NCBI RefSeq assembly: GCF_009909195.1
Contig: NZ_JAAAMU010000006.1
Location: 124,001 to 188,000 of the forward strand
DNA length: 64,000 nt
Source: Paenibacillus sacheonensis
GTDB taxonomy: Bacteria; Bacillota; Bacilli; Paenibacillales; Paenibacillaceae
Direction: 5' to 3'
The position numbers were made by a program, and so were the translations under genes. This document shows, piece by piece, positions 16,208-26,222 of this stretch. The notes under the pieces are model-generated. The model ran no database searches. It was not told the DNA's origin and worked only from the letters and a program-made list of their open reading frames with translations. Position 1 is the first letter of the stretch. Each line of letters begins with the position of its first letter.

Positions 16208-16611
16208 GACCGAATCCCTCCCAGGGTGAATGCGCTCGATACGCGCTCTGAACTTTGTTCGCGGCTCGCGGCGGAACTCCTGTCTCGCGCGGAAATTATC
16301 CGGCGCTGCCGCTTTGCTAACAAGCGGTCCGCCATGCGTTACAGAAGGTCGCATAAACGGCGTTCGTCGCCGACATCCCTGTTTAAATTCGGGATATTGC
16401 GGTACGAAGTCCGCTTTTTATAGTGCCTTATCGCGATATTAAACTACTAAATCAAAATCGCGCAGTGCTATTATAACGGAGCATAAATGACAGCGTTTGC
16501 AAAAAATGTATCGATTCTGCCGTGCGCCTTAGAAGGAACTGCGGTCTGGCATTTCAGCATGATTAGCGCACGCGGCAAGTCGAACGTTAACAAATGGAGG
16601 AGGAACGGTCC
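16208..16611. other. Divergent intergenic region with a dispersed repeat copy
   Basis: 404 bp without a gene between the divergent esterase and the large SLH protein. It holds copy A of a 64-bp dispersed repeat (16271-16334) and an AT-rich part (about 16410-16480) containing CGCGAT/ATCGCG arms, where the promoter of the large gene probably lies. I cannot assign -35/-10 boxes. Confidence 0.5.
16271..16334. repeat. Dispersed 64-bp repeat, copy A
   Basis: Roughly 84 per cent identical by eye to 21999-22062; the core GGAACTCCTGTC-N-CGCGCGGAAATTATCC differs at one position. Confidence 0.8.
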
Positions 16612-19600
16612 GTGAAACAAATCGGAAACAAACGGCTTAGAAGCTGGCTCGGAGGCGCATTGGCGGCAATCATCGCGATCTCGCCCCTGACGGCCTATGC
16701 CGAAGAAGGAGGCGCAGGAGCCGCAAGCGCATCGGCGGCTTCGATTTATGCGTACGACACGGCGACGAAAGGCGCCTGGAACGGAACCTATGGAAGCGAC
16801 GGCTACGTCCTGTTCGGCTACGACGGAAGAGAGGCCGAAGCCATAGAGAACCAGGGCGATGGCAAAGAAACGGCTTTATACGACAGCGACGTGGCCGCGC
16901 GTCCTTCCTACGTGGACGAGCAAGACGGTCATATGTACAGCGTGGATCCAAATGCCCGCGCCTGGGTCAAACTGACGGATCAGAGCGCCAATACGGATGT
17001 TCTCGCTCCCCCGGCCGGCAGCGGTCTGACGAAAACCGATGCCTTTATCTCCAGAGGAACACCGGGAGACGACGGCGATATCAGGCAATTCAAGTTTGTG
17101 CTGAACGATAACGAAGAGCATCTATTCACCGTTTACTTCGCTCAAGATATGAACCATAAGTATTATTCCGTCAAGGATTTGGACGGCAAGGCGCTTGTCG
17201 GCACGTTCCGCGGCATGAAGACTCACACTCCGCCTCTACCCGACGCGCCGGGACTTCCCGAAGGCTGGAACGGGCTGGGTTCCGCCGCTTACATCACGTT
17301 CAAGGTCAAGGGCAGCTTCGTCTTCGAAGTCATGGGCCCATGGAGCGAGGGACCTGCCGGCATGTTCTTCGATCCGGTGCCAAGCGATCATCCGCCGGCG
17401 GATGCCGCCGAAGCGGGATTGGTTGCGACCGACAACGACACGCATGGCGACTGGATCGGCCATTACGGAGCGGACGGCCATATTTTGTTCGGCTATAACT
17501 ATACGGGCGCTGTTCCGGGAGACAATCCCGCTTGGGGCACCTGGTTATTGATGAAGGCCGCGCAATACGATTATGCGGTCAAGCCGGGCTATCTGAATAA
17601 GTTCACTTACAACATTAACGGCGACCTGTGGGCAAAAAGCTCCGCCTCGGACGACGCGAGTCTGACGCTGCCGAGCGACGCCGCCTCTCCAGCGAAACAC
17701 GACACGTATGGCGCGGGCGGGGGCCCGGGATTGTTTTCCTTTGAACTAAACGACAATGAATGGCATCAGTTCACGTTCTATTCCAACCAGGTTCCGAACA
17801 ACGACATTCAAGTCACTTTCCAGGGCAATCAGGGGCAAACTTTAATTCCGAAGCATGCCATTCCGAAAAACACGTTCGATGGCGGCGCCTATGTCACGTA
17901 TTTCGTGAAGGGAAGCTTCACCATGCGCCTGGATAAAGCGGACAGCGATATGACGTTCGGCCCGCAAGCCTTCTTCTTCGATGAATTGGCCGATAACGCC
18001 TTGTCCGATTTTAGCGCAGCGTACGAAGACCCGCGTTCCGCCTCGCTGCAGTGGACGAACGGCAATCCGTCCTCGAACGTGCTAATCGAGCGTGCCGAGC
18101 AGCCGGAAGGCCCATTTGTCCAAATCGGCCGGGCCGAGTCCGGCGTTCATGCGTATACGGACGCCAATCTGAACGCCGGCACCACCTACTACTACCGTCT
18201 GCGCATCCAAGAAGGCACGCGCTACTCCATGCCTTCCGCAGGCGTAGCGAGCGTTACGACTCCAGCTTATCGGCAGGCCGAGCTTGCGTTCTCCTCCGAT
18301 GCCTATCGATCGCCGGACGCAGGCGCGCCTATTCGATTAACCGCGACGCTGGAAGCGAACGGCGAACCCGTCGCCGGCAAATCGATCGTATTCGAGCTGT
18401 CCGGGCCAACCGTCGGCGATTACATCCCCGCCAATCTTGGCACAGCCGTAACGAATCAGGACGGAATCGCCGCATTCGAGTTTACGCCTGGTTATTTGGG
18501 CGCATTCCAGGTACAGGCTTCCTCCGGGGCGGACGACGTTTTGCAAATCGCGGCAGCTTCGGCGGAAGCTTCGTTGACGATCGGCAATCCGTCATGGGAA
18601 CATCCTCCCGTCGTGTACAAGGTATCCGACGCGGTCAAGCCGGGAGAACTGATCTCCATTAACGGCTACGGCATGAAGGCCGACGATCCGGACGACATCC
18701 AAGTGAAACTCCAGGCGCATACCGGCGTATCGGGCAGCCTCCCTTCCGACTCTGCCGTATCGCTCGCCATCGCGCAGCGCGATCAACGCGACGGTTATTT
18801 CCTCATGACCGAGTTCTCGGAAAACCTGCCCGCGGGACTCTATGACCTCTGGGTCGGGAACGAATACGGCTGGAGCAAGCCGACCGTGCTGAATATCGCG
18901 AGGCCGCTGTTCATCTCCGAATACGAGGCATGGACCGGTCAAAGCATCGAGATTTCGGGAAGAAACATGCTTGCCGAGCAATTCGGGCTCCAATCCTCCA
19001 CGAAGGTTCGGTTAACTCGACCAAGCGGAACGATCGAGCAGAAGCTTATCCGCTATACGCCGTATTCCCTTACGTTCGAGGTGAAAGCTCCGCAGGGCGT
19101 CTACGGCGTAGAGGTCAGCAATGACGGCGGGACCGCATGGAACGCTCTATCCAGCGGCCAAACCTTGACCGTCGTACCGAAGAAGCAGGATCCGCTGCAG
19201 CTGGGCGTCGCCTGGGCGGGCGATTTCAACTGGGATGCGCGCTTCAGCGTCCTGTCCTACGGCGCCGTGAACGATGACGACAAGGACGATACCGCCGCGG
19301 TCATCGATGCAATCGAAGCCGCCAAAACGGCGGGCGGAGGCGTCGTGTACTTCCCTGCGGGCGATTATTACGTCGGCCGAATTCCGATGTACGCGGATAT
19401 CGTGCTTCTGGGCGAGAATAGGGACAGCACGCATTTAATCTATAACAGCGCCCGCGCCAACATGTTCGAGTCCGAAGGAGACGGCGCGGTAAACGGGCAT
19501 TACGGCGTGTCGGGCTTTACCGTAAGCTTGAAGGACGAGGCCAAGCGCCCCGATATGTTCTTCGCTTGGGGTCAGCCTTGGAGCGATGCGGCAGGCAATA

Positions 19601-21837
19601 TGAAGCTCCGCACGGCTAGCGAGATGTTCATCCATAACGTCAAACTGGACTATGATCTGGACAGCGGCTTCGGCCAAGCCACTCCGGATCCGTATGCCGG
19701 CATGCGTGGACTCGGGGTCGTCATCATCGGCCAGGAACGCTTCCTCGTGAAGGACTCCGACTTCAGCGGCTGGTCCGCAGGCATTACCCATGCGTATTTG
19801 AACGAGTACACGTCTTATCTGGGCAACGACTTCCGTTATTCGCACGAAGGCTACTTGCAGACGGTTTCCAATTATTCCTTCGCGGTCGGCAATACCATTC
19901 ACGGTCCCGGTTGGAAACGAGGAATGATGAAGGACAACCACGGCATATTCGGCCGCGCGAACGTGCACATGGAGAACAACGAGGTCTATGACGTCGGCAG
20001 CGATTACAACGACGGCGAAACGTATGCCGTGGACAGCCCTGCCGGAAATTTCAATATGGGCTACGTCACGAATGCGACAGCCGATACGCTGACCACCGCG
20101 CCCATCGCGCCTTATCAGGATTACGCCGTCATGTTTAACGAGCTGGCCGTCCAAATCGTCAGCGGACGCGGCATGGGACAGCTTCGGGAGGTCACCGGCA
20201 TCGAGGGCAACCGGTTGACGATCGAGGGAACCTGGGATGTCATACCGGACGGCACCAGCAGATTCACGCTGATTTCGCCCAACGACAACGTCACGATTTA
20301 TAACAATTACGCCGAAAACGCATCCAAGGGCATTTATATTTTCGGAAATTCCTTCGACGTGGTTGCCGCCAACAATCATCAGAAGGATACGGAGGGCGCT
20401 TTCGTCTGGACGGCGCTGATCCAAGACGCGCCGGCTTTCGTGCCTGCCGCGCATGTCGCGATCCGGGACAACGATTTCTCCGGCGTCTCCCCGAAGACGC
20501 AGACGGGCGGAATCTTGCTGAATACGCAGCGGTACGGATCGTCGGGCCGCTATTTCTCCGTCGGCGCCTACAATATCGAGCTTCGCAATAATCAGCTCGT
20601 CGGCGTTCCCTCCGCCGTACCGAACAATTTATCCGAGGCTCCTTACGAATCCGGCATCGTCTTCTGGTCGGGATTGAAAAGCTCCGATCTGATTACCGAC
20701 GGATACAGCGGAGACGCGACCAACCTGCTCGTTCAGAATAATAAGCTGAGCGGCTTCAATCGCGGAATCAGCTTGACGCTCGGCGACTACGGCATCCTTA
20801 TGGCCGATAATACGTTCAATCAGGTCGGCGAGCCCGTCTACAATGCCGGGAAGGATCGCGTGGCAGGAGAAGCGGAGAATGTGATCAATCTAGGCGGAGA
20901 AGCGAGCGTGGACAAGGGCACCTTGCAGCAGCTGTACGCAGCGGAAATCGCTTTGAACCGCTCGGAGGCAAGTTACGAGGTGCCATCGTGGACCGCCTAT
21001 TCCGTGGCGCTGGGTTCGGCAGAGGCCGTTCTGAATGACGGAACGGCTACCGAGCGGACGGCGCAAACGGCGCTTCACGCCTTGCGTTCCGCCATCGCTT
21101 CCCTGGCGCCGATAAGCGTATCGCCGCCTGGCGGAGGCGAGAACCCGAATACCGCGCCGCCCCGCGGAAACGAAACCGCCGTGCCGCCTAGCGGAGGCGA
21201 AGACCCGGACGTGACGCAGCCCGCAGCTGAAAAAGCTTGGCCTGCCAAAGGCGAAGCGGTTCACTACAACGGACCGTATCTATCCGGCTACAGCAAGGAC
21301 AAGATCGGCCCGGACAACAAGCTTACCCGCGCAGAAGCGGTCCAATTGGCTTACAATCTCTACGAGCGGCCGACATCGCAGCTGAAGCTTGGCGCATTGA
21401 GCCCTTATCCGGATCTCGACGATGCGGCATGGTATGCGCAAGCGGCCGCGTTCAGCATCCAGCTGGAGCTGGTCAGAGGCTACCGGGACGGAACGTTCCG
21501 ACCGGACCGCGATATAACGCGAGCGGAATTCCTATCCTTGATTCTTCATTTGCGACAGCTTGAGCCTGCGGCAACCGCCGCTCCGTTCGTGGACGCGCAG
21601 CTGCACTGGGCCAAGCCTATCCTCGACATCGCTTATTCGAACGGCCTGATTCAAGGATACCCGGACGGAAGCTTCAAGCCCGACAGTCCGATTACGAGAG
21701 CGGAAGCCGCGGCGCTCGTTAACCGCTTGCTGCAGCGCGGCGAGGAATGGACGGGAACCCGCGCCTTCGCCGATTTGCCCGAGAGCCATTGGGCATACGA
21801 TGCGCTTATGAACGCCGCAAACGGAAATAATCAGTAG
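16612..21837 (+). CDS. S-layer-anchored multidomain protein with pectate-lyase-3-type beta-helix
   Basis: The 1741-residue secreted protein starts at GTG 16612 after GGAGGAGGA. A signal peptide (about 1-29, ending LTAYAEE) is followed by two homologous beta-sandwich modules (about 37-255 and 270-455; compare GAWNGTYGSDGYVLFGYDG with GDWIGHYGADGHILFGYNY). Next come a fibronectin-III-like domain (about 465-560), a Big_1-like domain (about 565-650), two IPT/TIG-like domains (about 660-860), and a long right-handed beta-helix beginning FSVLSYGAVNDDDKDDTAAVIDAIEAA...GGGVVYFPAGDYYVG (about 876-1420), the hallmark of Pectate_lyase_3/GH55-like folds. A FIVAR-like helical pair (about 1436-1500), a Pro-rich linker and three SLH repeats (from about 1556; GYPDGSFKPDSPITRAEAAALVNRLL in the second or third) complete it. 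The SLH domains should bind pyruvylated cell-wall polymer. The substrate is unknown; a plant polysaccharide is likely. Confidence 0.85.
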   Translation: MKQIGNKRLRSWLGGALAAIIAISPLTAYAEEGGAGAASASAASIYAYDTATKGAWNGTYGSDGYVLFGYDGREAEAIENQGDGKETALYDSDVAARPSYVDEQDGHMYSVDPNARAWVKLTDQSANTDVLAPPAGSGLTKTDAFISRGTPGDDGDIRQFKFVLNDNEEHLFTVYFAQDMNHKYYSVKDLDGKALVGTFRGMKTHTPPLPDAPGLPEGWNGLGSAAYITFKVKGSFVFEVMGPWSEGPAGMFFDPVPSDHPPADAAEAGLVATDNDTHGDWIGHYGADGHILFGYNYTGAVPGDNPAWGTWLLMKAAQYDYAVKPGYLNKFTYNINGDLWAKSSASDDASLTLPSDAASPAKHDTYGAGGGPGLFSFELNDNEWHQFTFYSNQVPNNDIQVTFQGNQGQTLIPKHAIPKNTFDGGAYVTYFVKGSFTMRLDKADSDMTFGPQAFFFDELADNALSDFSAAYEDPRSASLQWTNGNPSSNVLIERAEQPEGPFVQIGRAESGVHAYTDANLNAGTTYYYRLRIQEGTRYSMPSAGVASVTTPAYRQAELAFSSDAYRSPDAGAPIRLTATLEANGEPVAGKSIVFELSGPTVGDYIPANLGTAVTNQDGIAAFEFTPGYLGAFQVQASSGADDVLQIAAASAEASLTIGNPSWEHPPVVYKVSDAVKPGELISINGYGMKADDPDDIQVKLQAHTGVSGSLPSDSAVSLAIAQRDQRDGYFLMTEFSENLPAGLYDLWVGNEYGWSKPTVLNIARPLFISEYEAWTGQSIEISGRNMLAEQFGLQSSTKVRLTRPSGTIEQKLIRYTPYSLTFEVKAPQGVYGVEVSNDGGTAWNALSSGQTLTVVPKKQDPLQLGVAWAGDFNWDARFSVLSYGAVNDDDKDDTAAVIDAIEAAKTAGGGVVYFPAGDYYVGRIPMYADIVLLGENRDSTHLIYNSARANMFESEGDGAVNGHYGVSGFTVSLKDEAKRPDMFFAWGQPWSDAAGNMKLRTASEMFIHNVKLDYDLDSGFGQATPDPYAGMRGLGVVIIGQERFLVKDSDFSGWSAGITHAYLNEYTSYLGNDFRYSHEGYLQTVSNYSFAVGNTIHGPGWKRGMMKDNHGIFGRANVHMENNEVYDVGSDYNDGETYAVDSPAGNFNMGYVTNATADTLTTAPIAPYQDYAVMFNELAVQIVSGRGMGQLREVTGIEGNRLTIEGTWDVIPDGTSRFTLISPNDNVTIYNNYAENASKGIYIFGNSFDVVAANNHQKDTEGAFVWTALIQDAPAFVPAAHVAIRDNDFSGVSPKTQTGGILLNTQRYGSSGRYFSVGAYNIELRNNQLVGVPSAVPNNLSEAPYESGIVFWSGLKSSDLITDGYSGDATNLLVQNNKLSGFNRGISLTLGDYGILMADNTFNQVGEPVYNAGKDRVAGEAENVINLGGEASVDKGTLQQLYAAEIALNRSEASYEVPSWTAYSVALGSAEAVLNDGTATERTAQTALHALRSAIASLAPISVSPPGGGENPNTAPPRGNETAVPPSGGEDPDVTQPAAEKAWPAKGEAVHYNGPYLSGYSKDKIGPDNKLTRAEAVQLAYNLYERPTSQLKLGALSPYPDLDDAAWYAQAAAFSIQLELVRGYRDGTFRPDRDITRAEFLSLILHLRQLEPAATAAPFVDAQLHWAKPILDIAYSNGLIQGYPDGSFKPDSPITRAEAAALVNRLLQRGEEWTGTRAFADLPESHWAYDALMNAANGNNQ

Positions 21838-21865
21838 CCTGTTAGAACGGTACGTCAAGGACAAA

Positions 21866-21918
21866 ACAAACAAAGCCCTTTCGTTTCCCGTGCGGGAAGC
21901 CGAAAGGGCCTTGTTTTG
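21866..21918. terminator. Bidirectional terminator
   Basis: CAAAGCCCTTTCG pairs with CGAAAGGGCCTTG around an inner TTCCCG/CGGGAA stem, with T-rich and A-rich flanks. It separates the SLH protein gene from the convergent binding-protein gene. Confidence 0.85.
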
Positions 21919-21998
21919 TTACGCGGATCAAGACATGCACGCGAACCGCATTGCGGCCCCGCAACCCGAGCGGCCATGTTATTGTTGACGGGGTAGCG

Positions 21999-22062
21999 CC
22001 GGAACTCCTGTCACGCGCGGAAATTATCCAGCGCTTCCGCTCTGCGAACGGGCGGCCCGCCA
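21999..22062. repeat. Dispersed 64-bp repeat, copy B
   Basis: Matches 16271-16334. This copy covers the last 12 codons and the stop of the adjacent solute-binding-protein gene. Confidence 0.8.
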
Positions 22063-23628
22063 AGCATCAAGCTGCCGCTGCACCTCGGCCCGCAGCTCGT
22101 CGACGCCAGCCTGCCGCAGCTCCCGATTGAACTTCGGCAGCTCCGTATCGACATCCACGCTGCCTGTCATCAGGCTGGGAAAGTATTTGTCCCATACCAT
22201 CTGGACGTTCTGCATCTGGATCGGCAGGCGCGACAAGTCCGGGGTAAAGCCCAGCGTGCTCGAATTGACGGCTTCCTTGTTGGCGGCGCGGAACTGATCC
22301 CATTTGTCCAGCGGATCCGGGAATTGGCCGCCCATCGTCTTCAGGATGAACCAGTTGCCCTGCGTATACTGTACGCCCGCATAGCTTCGGGGCGCGTCCG
22401 GGATCGGTTTGCCCTTGCTGTCCATTGGCGAGATCGGCACCACCTGGCCGTTGCGGTCGAGCGTATAGTGAACGCCCTCGATGCCGAAATTGATCAGATT
22501 CCGAACCTCGGGATCCGTGTTCAGCAGATTGAGAAACTTGACGGCCTCCACGGGATGCTTCGTATCCGCGCTGACGGCCATGACCCCTCCCCGAATCGAT
22601 GTCGTCGTAATCAATGCGGGCGTTACGGGGTAGGCCACCAGCTTGTAGCCGCGATCCTTGCTCCAGCTGTTCTCCGACAGCGGACCGCCTCCCGCCGCTT
22701 TCCAGAAGACCGGCGCGCCCCGTTCCAAGCCTTGGCTCTCCCGCATGGCCGCATCTTCATTGATATAGCCCGCCACATAATAGCGCCGAAGAATATCAAG
22801 CACCTTCCGGGCTTCCGCGGTTTCGAATATATTCACGACCCTGGAGTCGGGATCCGTGGCCTTCACCATGAGCGGAAACGGTTGATCCGATAAGTATTCG
22901 TAACCGTCCAGGGCGAAGAAGTTCTGCGAGCCCTTGTCCAGCTCCATCGGCTGATACGACGGTTCCTTCTGCTTGATCATCTTGAGCAAGGGTTCAAGCG
23001 AGGCCAAGGTGTCGTACTTCGAGATGTCGATGCCGTACTTCTTGACCAGCGCATCCGGGTACATCCACTGATCGCGCACGGCCAGCTCCTTGTTGGTCGG
23101 CACGCCGTAGATGCCGCCGTCGTCCATGCGCACCCCTTGCCAGAACAGCGGATCGATCGCGTCGTACATGTCCTTCCCCACGCTGGATAAATAGTCGTTC
23201 AGCTTCAGCCACGCGCCGCGCTGCGCATAGGTCGTATATTCCGGCGCAAACGCGATATCGAAAGGCGTCCCTGCAGACACGAGGGTGTTGAGCCGGCCCT
23301 CATACTCCTGCCAGCCTACCTTGATATACGTGACGGTAACGCCGATTTTCTTGGCCAGAATCTCGTTAAGCTTGTCGTTGACCATCCGCAGGTCCGGATC
23401 GGGATCCCCGATCGTGTAATAGATCAAGTTCACCGTGCTGCCGGGCGATACGGGATTCTCGGGATTATCGGACCCGGAGAAACAGCCCGCCAGCGGCATC
23501 AACAGCATGGCGGCAAGCACGCAGCCGCCAACGAGGCGAAGCCATCCCCGATTGCGATCCCGTTGCGACTTCCAATTCAATGGCCATTGCCATGTCCATC
23601 CCACATTCCATTTCCATTGTCGTCGCAT
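22024..23628 (-). CDS. Carbohydrate ABC transporter substrate-binding lipoprotein (second of the locus)
   Basis: The 534-residue lipoprotein has lipobox LAGC (Cys49) after an unusually long, Trp-rich N-terminus (WKWNVGWTWQW). The mature part matches the large LplA-type family-1 binding proteins: INLIYYTIGDPDPDLRMVNDKLNEILAKKIGVTV-like start, KVGWQEYEGRLNTLVSAGTPFDIAF, and a C-terminal ANKEAVNSSTLGFTPDLSRLPIQMQNVQMVWDKY that resembles the paralogue at 26282. GAAGGA 9 nt upstream, within the response-regulator stop region, supports ATG 23628. It follows the YesN gene by 6 bp, so it belongs to the two-component operon. The last 12 codons lie in a dispersed repeat. Confidence 0.85.
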   Translation of the reverse strand: MRRQWKWNVGWTWQWPLNWKSQRDRNRGWLRLVGGCVLAAMLLMPLAGCFSGSDNPENPVSPGSTVNLIYYTIGDPDPDLRMVNDKLNEILAKKIGVTVTYIKVGWQEYEGRLNTLVSAGTPFDIAFAPEYTTYAQRGAWLKLNDYLSSVGKDMYDAIDPLFWQGVRMDDGGIYGVPTNKELAVRDQWMYPDALVKKYGIDISKYDTLASLEPLLKMIKQKEPSYQPMELDKGSQNFFALDGYEYLSDQPFPLMVKATDPDSRVVNIFETAEARKVLDILRRYYVAGYINEDAAMRESQGLERGAPVFWKAAGGGPLSENSWSKDRGYKLVAYPVTPALITTTSIRGGVMAVSADTKHPVEAVKFLNLLNTDPEVRNLINFGIEGVHYTLDRNGQVVPISPMDSKGKPIPDAPRSYAGVQYTQGNWFILKTMGGQFPDPLDKWDQFRAANKEAVNSSTLGFTPDLSRLPIQMQNVQMVWDKYFPSLMTGSVDVDTELPKFNRELRQAGVDELRAEVQRQLDAWRAARSQSGSAG

Positions 23629-23634
23629 CGGGCG

Positions 23635-24396
23635 CTATTCCTTCTTTCGCAAATCCGATGGCGATTTGCCGAAATACGCATGGAAGTGGGAGTAAAAATA
23701 GTTGACGTTGGGATAGCCGACGGAAAGGGCGATATTCGCGATCTTCTCGTCGGTGTTCTGAATGTGCTCCTGGGCCCGAAGCATCCGGTAGGCCATCAGA
23801 TACTCCGAAAACTTCATGTGCGCCTCCTTGAGGAACAGCTGTCCGAGATAAGTCCCGTTCATGCGAAACCGCTCTGCAACCGATTTCAAGTTGATGTTCT
23901 GGTCGTACTCCGCTTTGACGATCAGCAGAATCCGGTTCGTCAGCTTGGACAGGCTGTCGTAACGTACGCCGAGTACTGGATCCATGTCCAGATCGCCGCA
24001 ATCCGCTCCCTCGACCGTGCCGTGCAAATCCTCGACGATAATCCGCTCGACCAGATGCTGCAGCTTCGTGCGGTCCACGGGCTTGAGCAGGTAGTCCTTC
24101 GCCCCGCAGCGCAGCGCCTCCAGCGCATACTGGAATTCGCCATAGCCGCTCATGATGATATATTTCGCGGGGAGCCGCAGCTCGTTAAGCTTATGGATCG
24201 CGTCATAGCCGCGCTTCTTGCCGATGCAGACGTCGAAGATCGCCAGGTCGGGCATGAACTCCACCGATTTCGCGATCGCGCCCTCGTAGGTCTCGCTCGT
24301 CTCGATCTGCCCGAAGCCGTATTTCTCCCAATCCAGCGTTGCCTTCATACCCTCCAAAATCTGCGGCTCGTCATCTACGATGAGCAGTTTGTACAT
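23635..24396 (-). CDS. YesN-type response regulator with AraC output domain
   Basis: The 253-residue protein has an N-terminal receiver domain (LLIVDDEPQILEGMKATLDWEKYGF; phosphorylatable Asp54 in LAIFDVCIG; Lys about 102 in LLKPVDR) and a C-terminal AraC-type double helix-turn-helix (INLKSVAERFRMNGTYLGQLFLKEAHMKFSEYLMAYRMLRA, SVGYPNVNYFYSHFHAYFGKSPSDLRK). It is the cognate of the upstream YesM kinase, whose gene it overlaps by 26 bp. In this family the regulator usually activates nearby sugar-transport and glycan-degradation genes, here probably the lplB/lplC-type operon. Confidence 0.93.
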   Translation of the reverse strand: MYKLLIVDDEPQILEGMKATLDWEKYGFGQIETSETYEGAIAKSVEFMPDLAIFDVCIGKKRGYDAIHKLNELRLPAKYIIMSGYGEFQYALEALRCGAKDYLLKPVDRTKLQHLVERIIVEDLHGTVEGADCGDLDMDPVLGVRYDSLSKLTNRILLIVKAEYDQNINLKSVAERFRMNGTYLGQLFLKEAHMKFSEYLMAYRMLRAQEHIQNTDEKIANIALSVGYPNVNYFYSHFHAYFGKSPSDLRKKE

Positions 24397-26137
24397 CTCG
24401 AATCGCCCCCTTGGACAGGATAACGGATATTTTGACGCCGGCTTGCTCGTTATTGTCGATGGTCATGAAGAACCCCTGCCCATAGAAGAAATGCAGGCGG
24501 GTATAAACGTTGCGCAGGCCGATGCTTGCGGTATTCGCGTCGTCGTCCCTGGCAAGGCTGTTGCGGATTTCGGACAGACGCTCCTCGGAGATCGAGTTGC
24601 CGTTGTCCGTGATCTCCAGCACGAAGCGCTCCTCTTCCTCCCAGCCGCTGACGACGATCAGGTTGAACTCGCTCTCCGGGTTGAACCCGTGGATGAAGAA
24701 ATTCTCCGCAAGCGGCTGCATCCAGAACTTGACGGTCGGCAGGGCAAGCAGCGATTCTTCCACGTTGACCTGATAATAGAATCGGTCCGGATATTTGAAC
24801 TCCATGATTTTCAAGTATTTCTGAAGCAGCGCCATCTCGCCGCCGAGCGTAATGATGTTCTCGTTCTTCACGATGTCCCGGTACAGCGCGCCCAGCGTGG
24901 CGATGGCATCCGCCGTGTCGGAGGCTCGGTTCACGAGCGCGAAGGAACGAATCACTTCAAGCGTATTATACAGAAAATGCGGATTGATCTGATGCTGGAG
25001 CGCCTTCATCTCGGTCTCCTGCTGCTTGAGCTTCAGCAAATAATTGGTGCGGATATGCCGATCGAGCTGATGGATCATATCGTCGAGCTCCCGGGCGATC
25101 ATGCCGTATTCGTTGCGCCGGTAGCTGGCCGGATGGACCGGCGTGAAATCCGCGGATTTTACGCGGCCGATGGAATTGATGATCCGCCGCAGGAAATTCG
25201 CGTCCTCGCGCAGATTGTATACGATGAGCAGCAGCACGCTGATCATCGCCGCCAGCACGATGAGAAACACGATGAGCAGCACGTCCGCCTTCTGACGAAT
25301 CAGCGAAGCCAGATCCACGATGCTGACGAATTGATAATCGAACTCGGTGGAATGAAAGGTAACGAAATACGCGCGGTCCAGCAACCCTGTCGATAGGAAG
25401 CCATGACCTCGCCCGTCGGCCGCCGCCCGGCGAACCAGCTCCTCGGTACTGCTGCTGCGGTTGCTGCCCGCTATGAGATATACGTCTCCGGAGCCGCTGA
25501 CTGCCGCCGCTTCGTTCAAGGCGTACTGCTGCGCGGTCTTAAATATCCGGTCGCTGCTGACGAGGAACCGGAATTCGCCCAATTGGCGGGAGATTCGGTT
25601 CGGATCCGACAGCTTCTTGCGGTAAACGAAGCCGTTTTGAATCGTCTCCTTGAACGTTGCATCCGCGTTCGGCAGCCGGAACGCGAAGCTCGTATTCCCG
25701 TTGCTGTCGAAGCGCACGACGTTGCCTTCCTGCGCGGTATGCAGGCTGACCTGCGTAATATCTCCCTGTCCGCCGCTGCTCAGGAAGGACTTCAAATCGT
25801 CGGGGAAGGAGACGAGCGGCCGGTTATAGCGGCTGTCCTGCAGCCTGTTCGTCAAGTAACCCTGCGCGCTGTTGCCCAGGAAATTGCGTATATCGGTTAC
25901 CAATCCGTCATTGGAATAGACCCGCTGCATGTAAGCTTCGATACGGTCGGCATCGTATTGAAGGGTATTTTCCACGCGTGAGAATGCGCCGTCGGCCTCG
26001 TTCCGCGAACTGCTCACCCATTGATCCAGCAGCACCGCGCAGGTGAGCGCGCCTAACGCCAAGCCGATGAACACGACGAATATCGCATAGGCAATGAATT
26101 TGCCGCGGTAGATCTTGATCTGCATAAATGAACGCAT
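24371..26137 (-). CDS. YesM-type sensor histidine kinase
   Basis: The 588-residue protein has two membrane helices (about residues 10-33 and 295-318) flanking a large extracellular sensor domain, a HAMP-like region (INSIGRVKSADFTPVHP), and the His_kinase motif HQINPHFLYNTLEVIRSFAL (about residue 378). The N-box QPLAENFFIHGFNP and G-box DNGNSISEERL of the HATPase domain follow. Such kinases sense extracellular oligosaccharides directly or via binding proteins. An AAGGAG box before ATG 26137 (MRSFMQIKIYRGKF) is preferred to the upstream ATG at 26176. It is followed directly by its response regulator. Confidence 0.92.
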   Translation of the reverse strand: MRSFMQIKIYRGKFIAYAIFVVFIGLALGALTCAVLLDQWVSSSRNEADGAFSRVENTLQYDADRIEAYMQRVYSNDGLVTDIRNFLGNSAQGYLTNRLQDSRYNRPLVSFPDDLKSFLSSGGQGDITQVSLHTAQEGNVVRFDSNGNTSFAFRLPNADATFKETIQNGFVYRKKLSDPNRISRQLGEFRFLVSSDRIFKTAQQYALNEAAAVSGSGDVYLIAGSNRSSSTEELVRRAAADGRGHGFLSTGLLDRAYFVTFHSTEFDYQFVSIVDLASLIRQKADVLLIVFLIVLAAMISVLLLIVYNLREDANFLRRIINSIGRVKSADFTPVHPASYRRNEYGMIARELDDMIHQLDRHIRTNYLLKLKQQETEMKALQHQINPHFLYNTLEVIRSFALVNRASDTADAIATLGALYRDIVKNENIITLGGEMALLQKYLKIMEFKYPDRFYYQVNVEESLLALPTVKFWMQPLAENFFIHGFNPESEFNLIVVSGWEEEERFVLEITDNGNSISEERLSEIRNSLARDDDANTASIGLRNVYTRLHFFYGQGFFMTIDNNEQAGVKISVILSKGAIRDVQTAHRR

Positions 26138-26222
26138 GCGGCGTCTCCTTTGCACCAGGCTTTTGTCGTATCTCACCGTTCAACCATATAACGTCATGAT
26201 GCCTAAAATCAAATCTTCGGCG

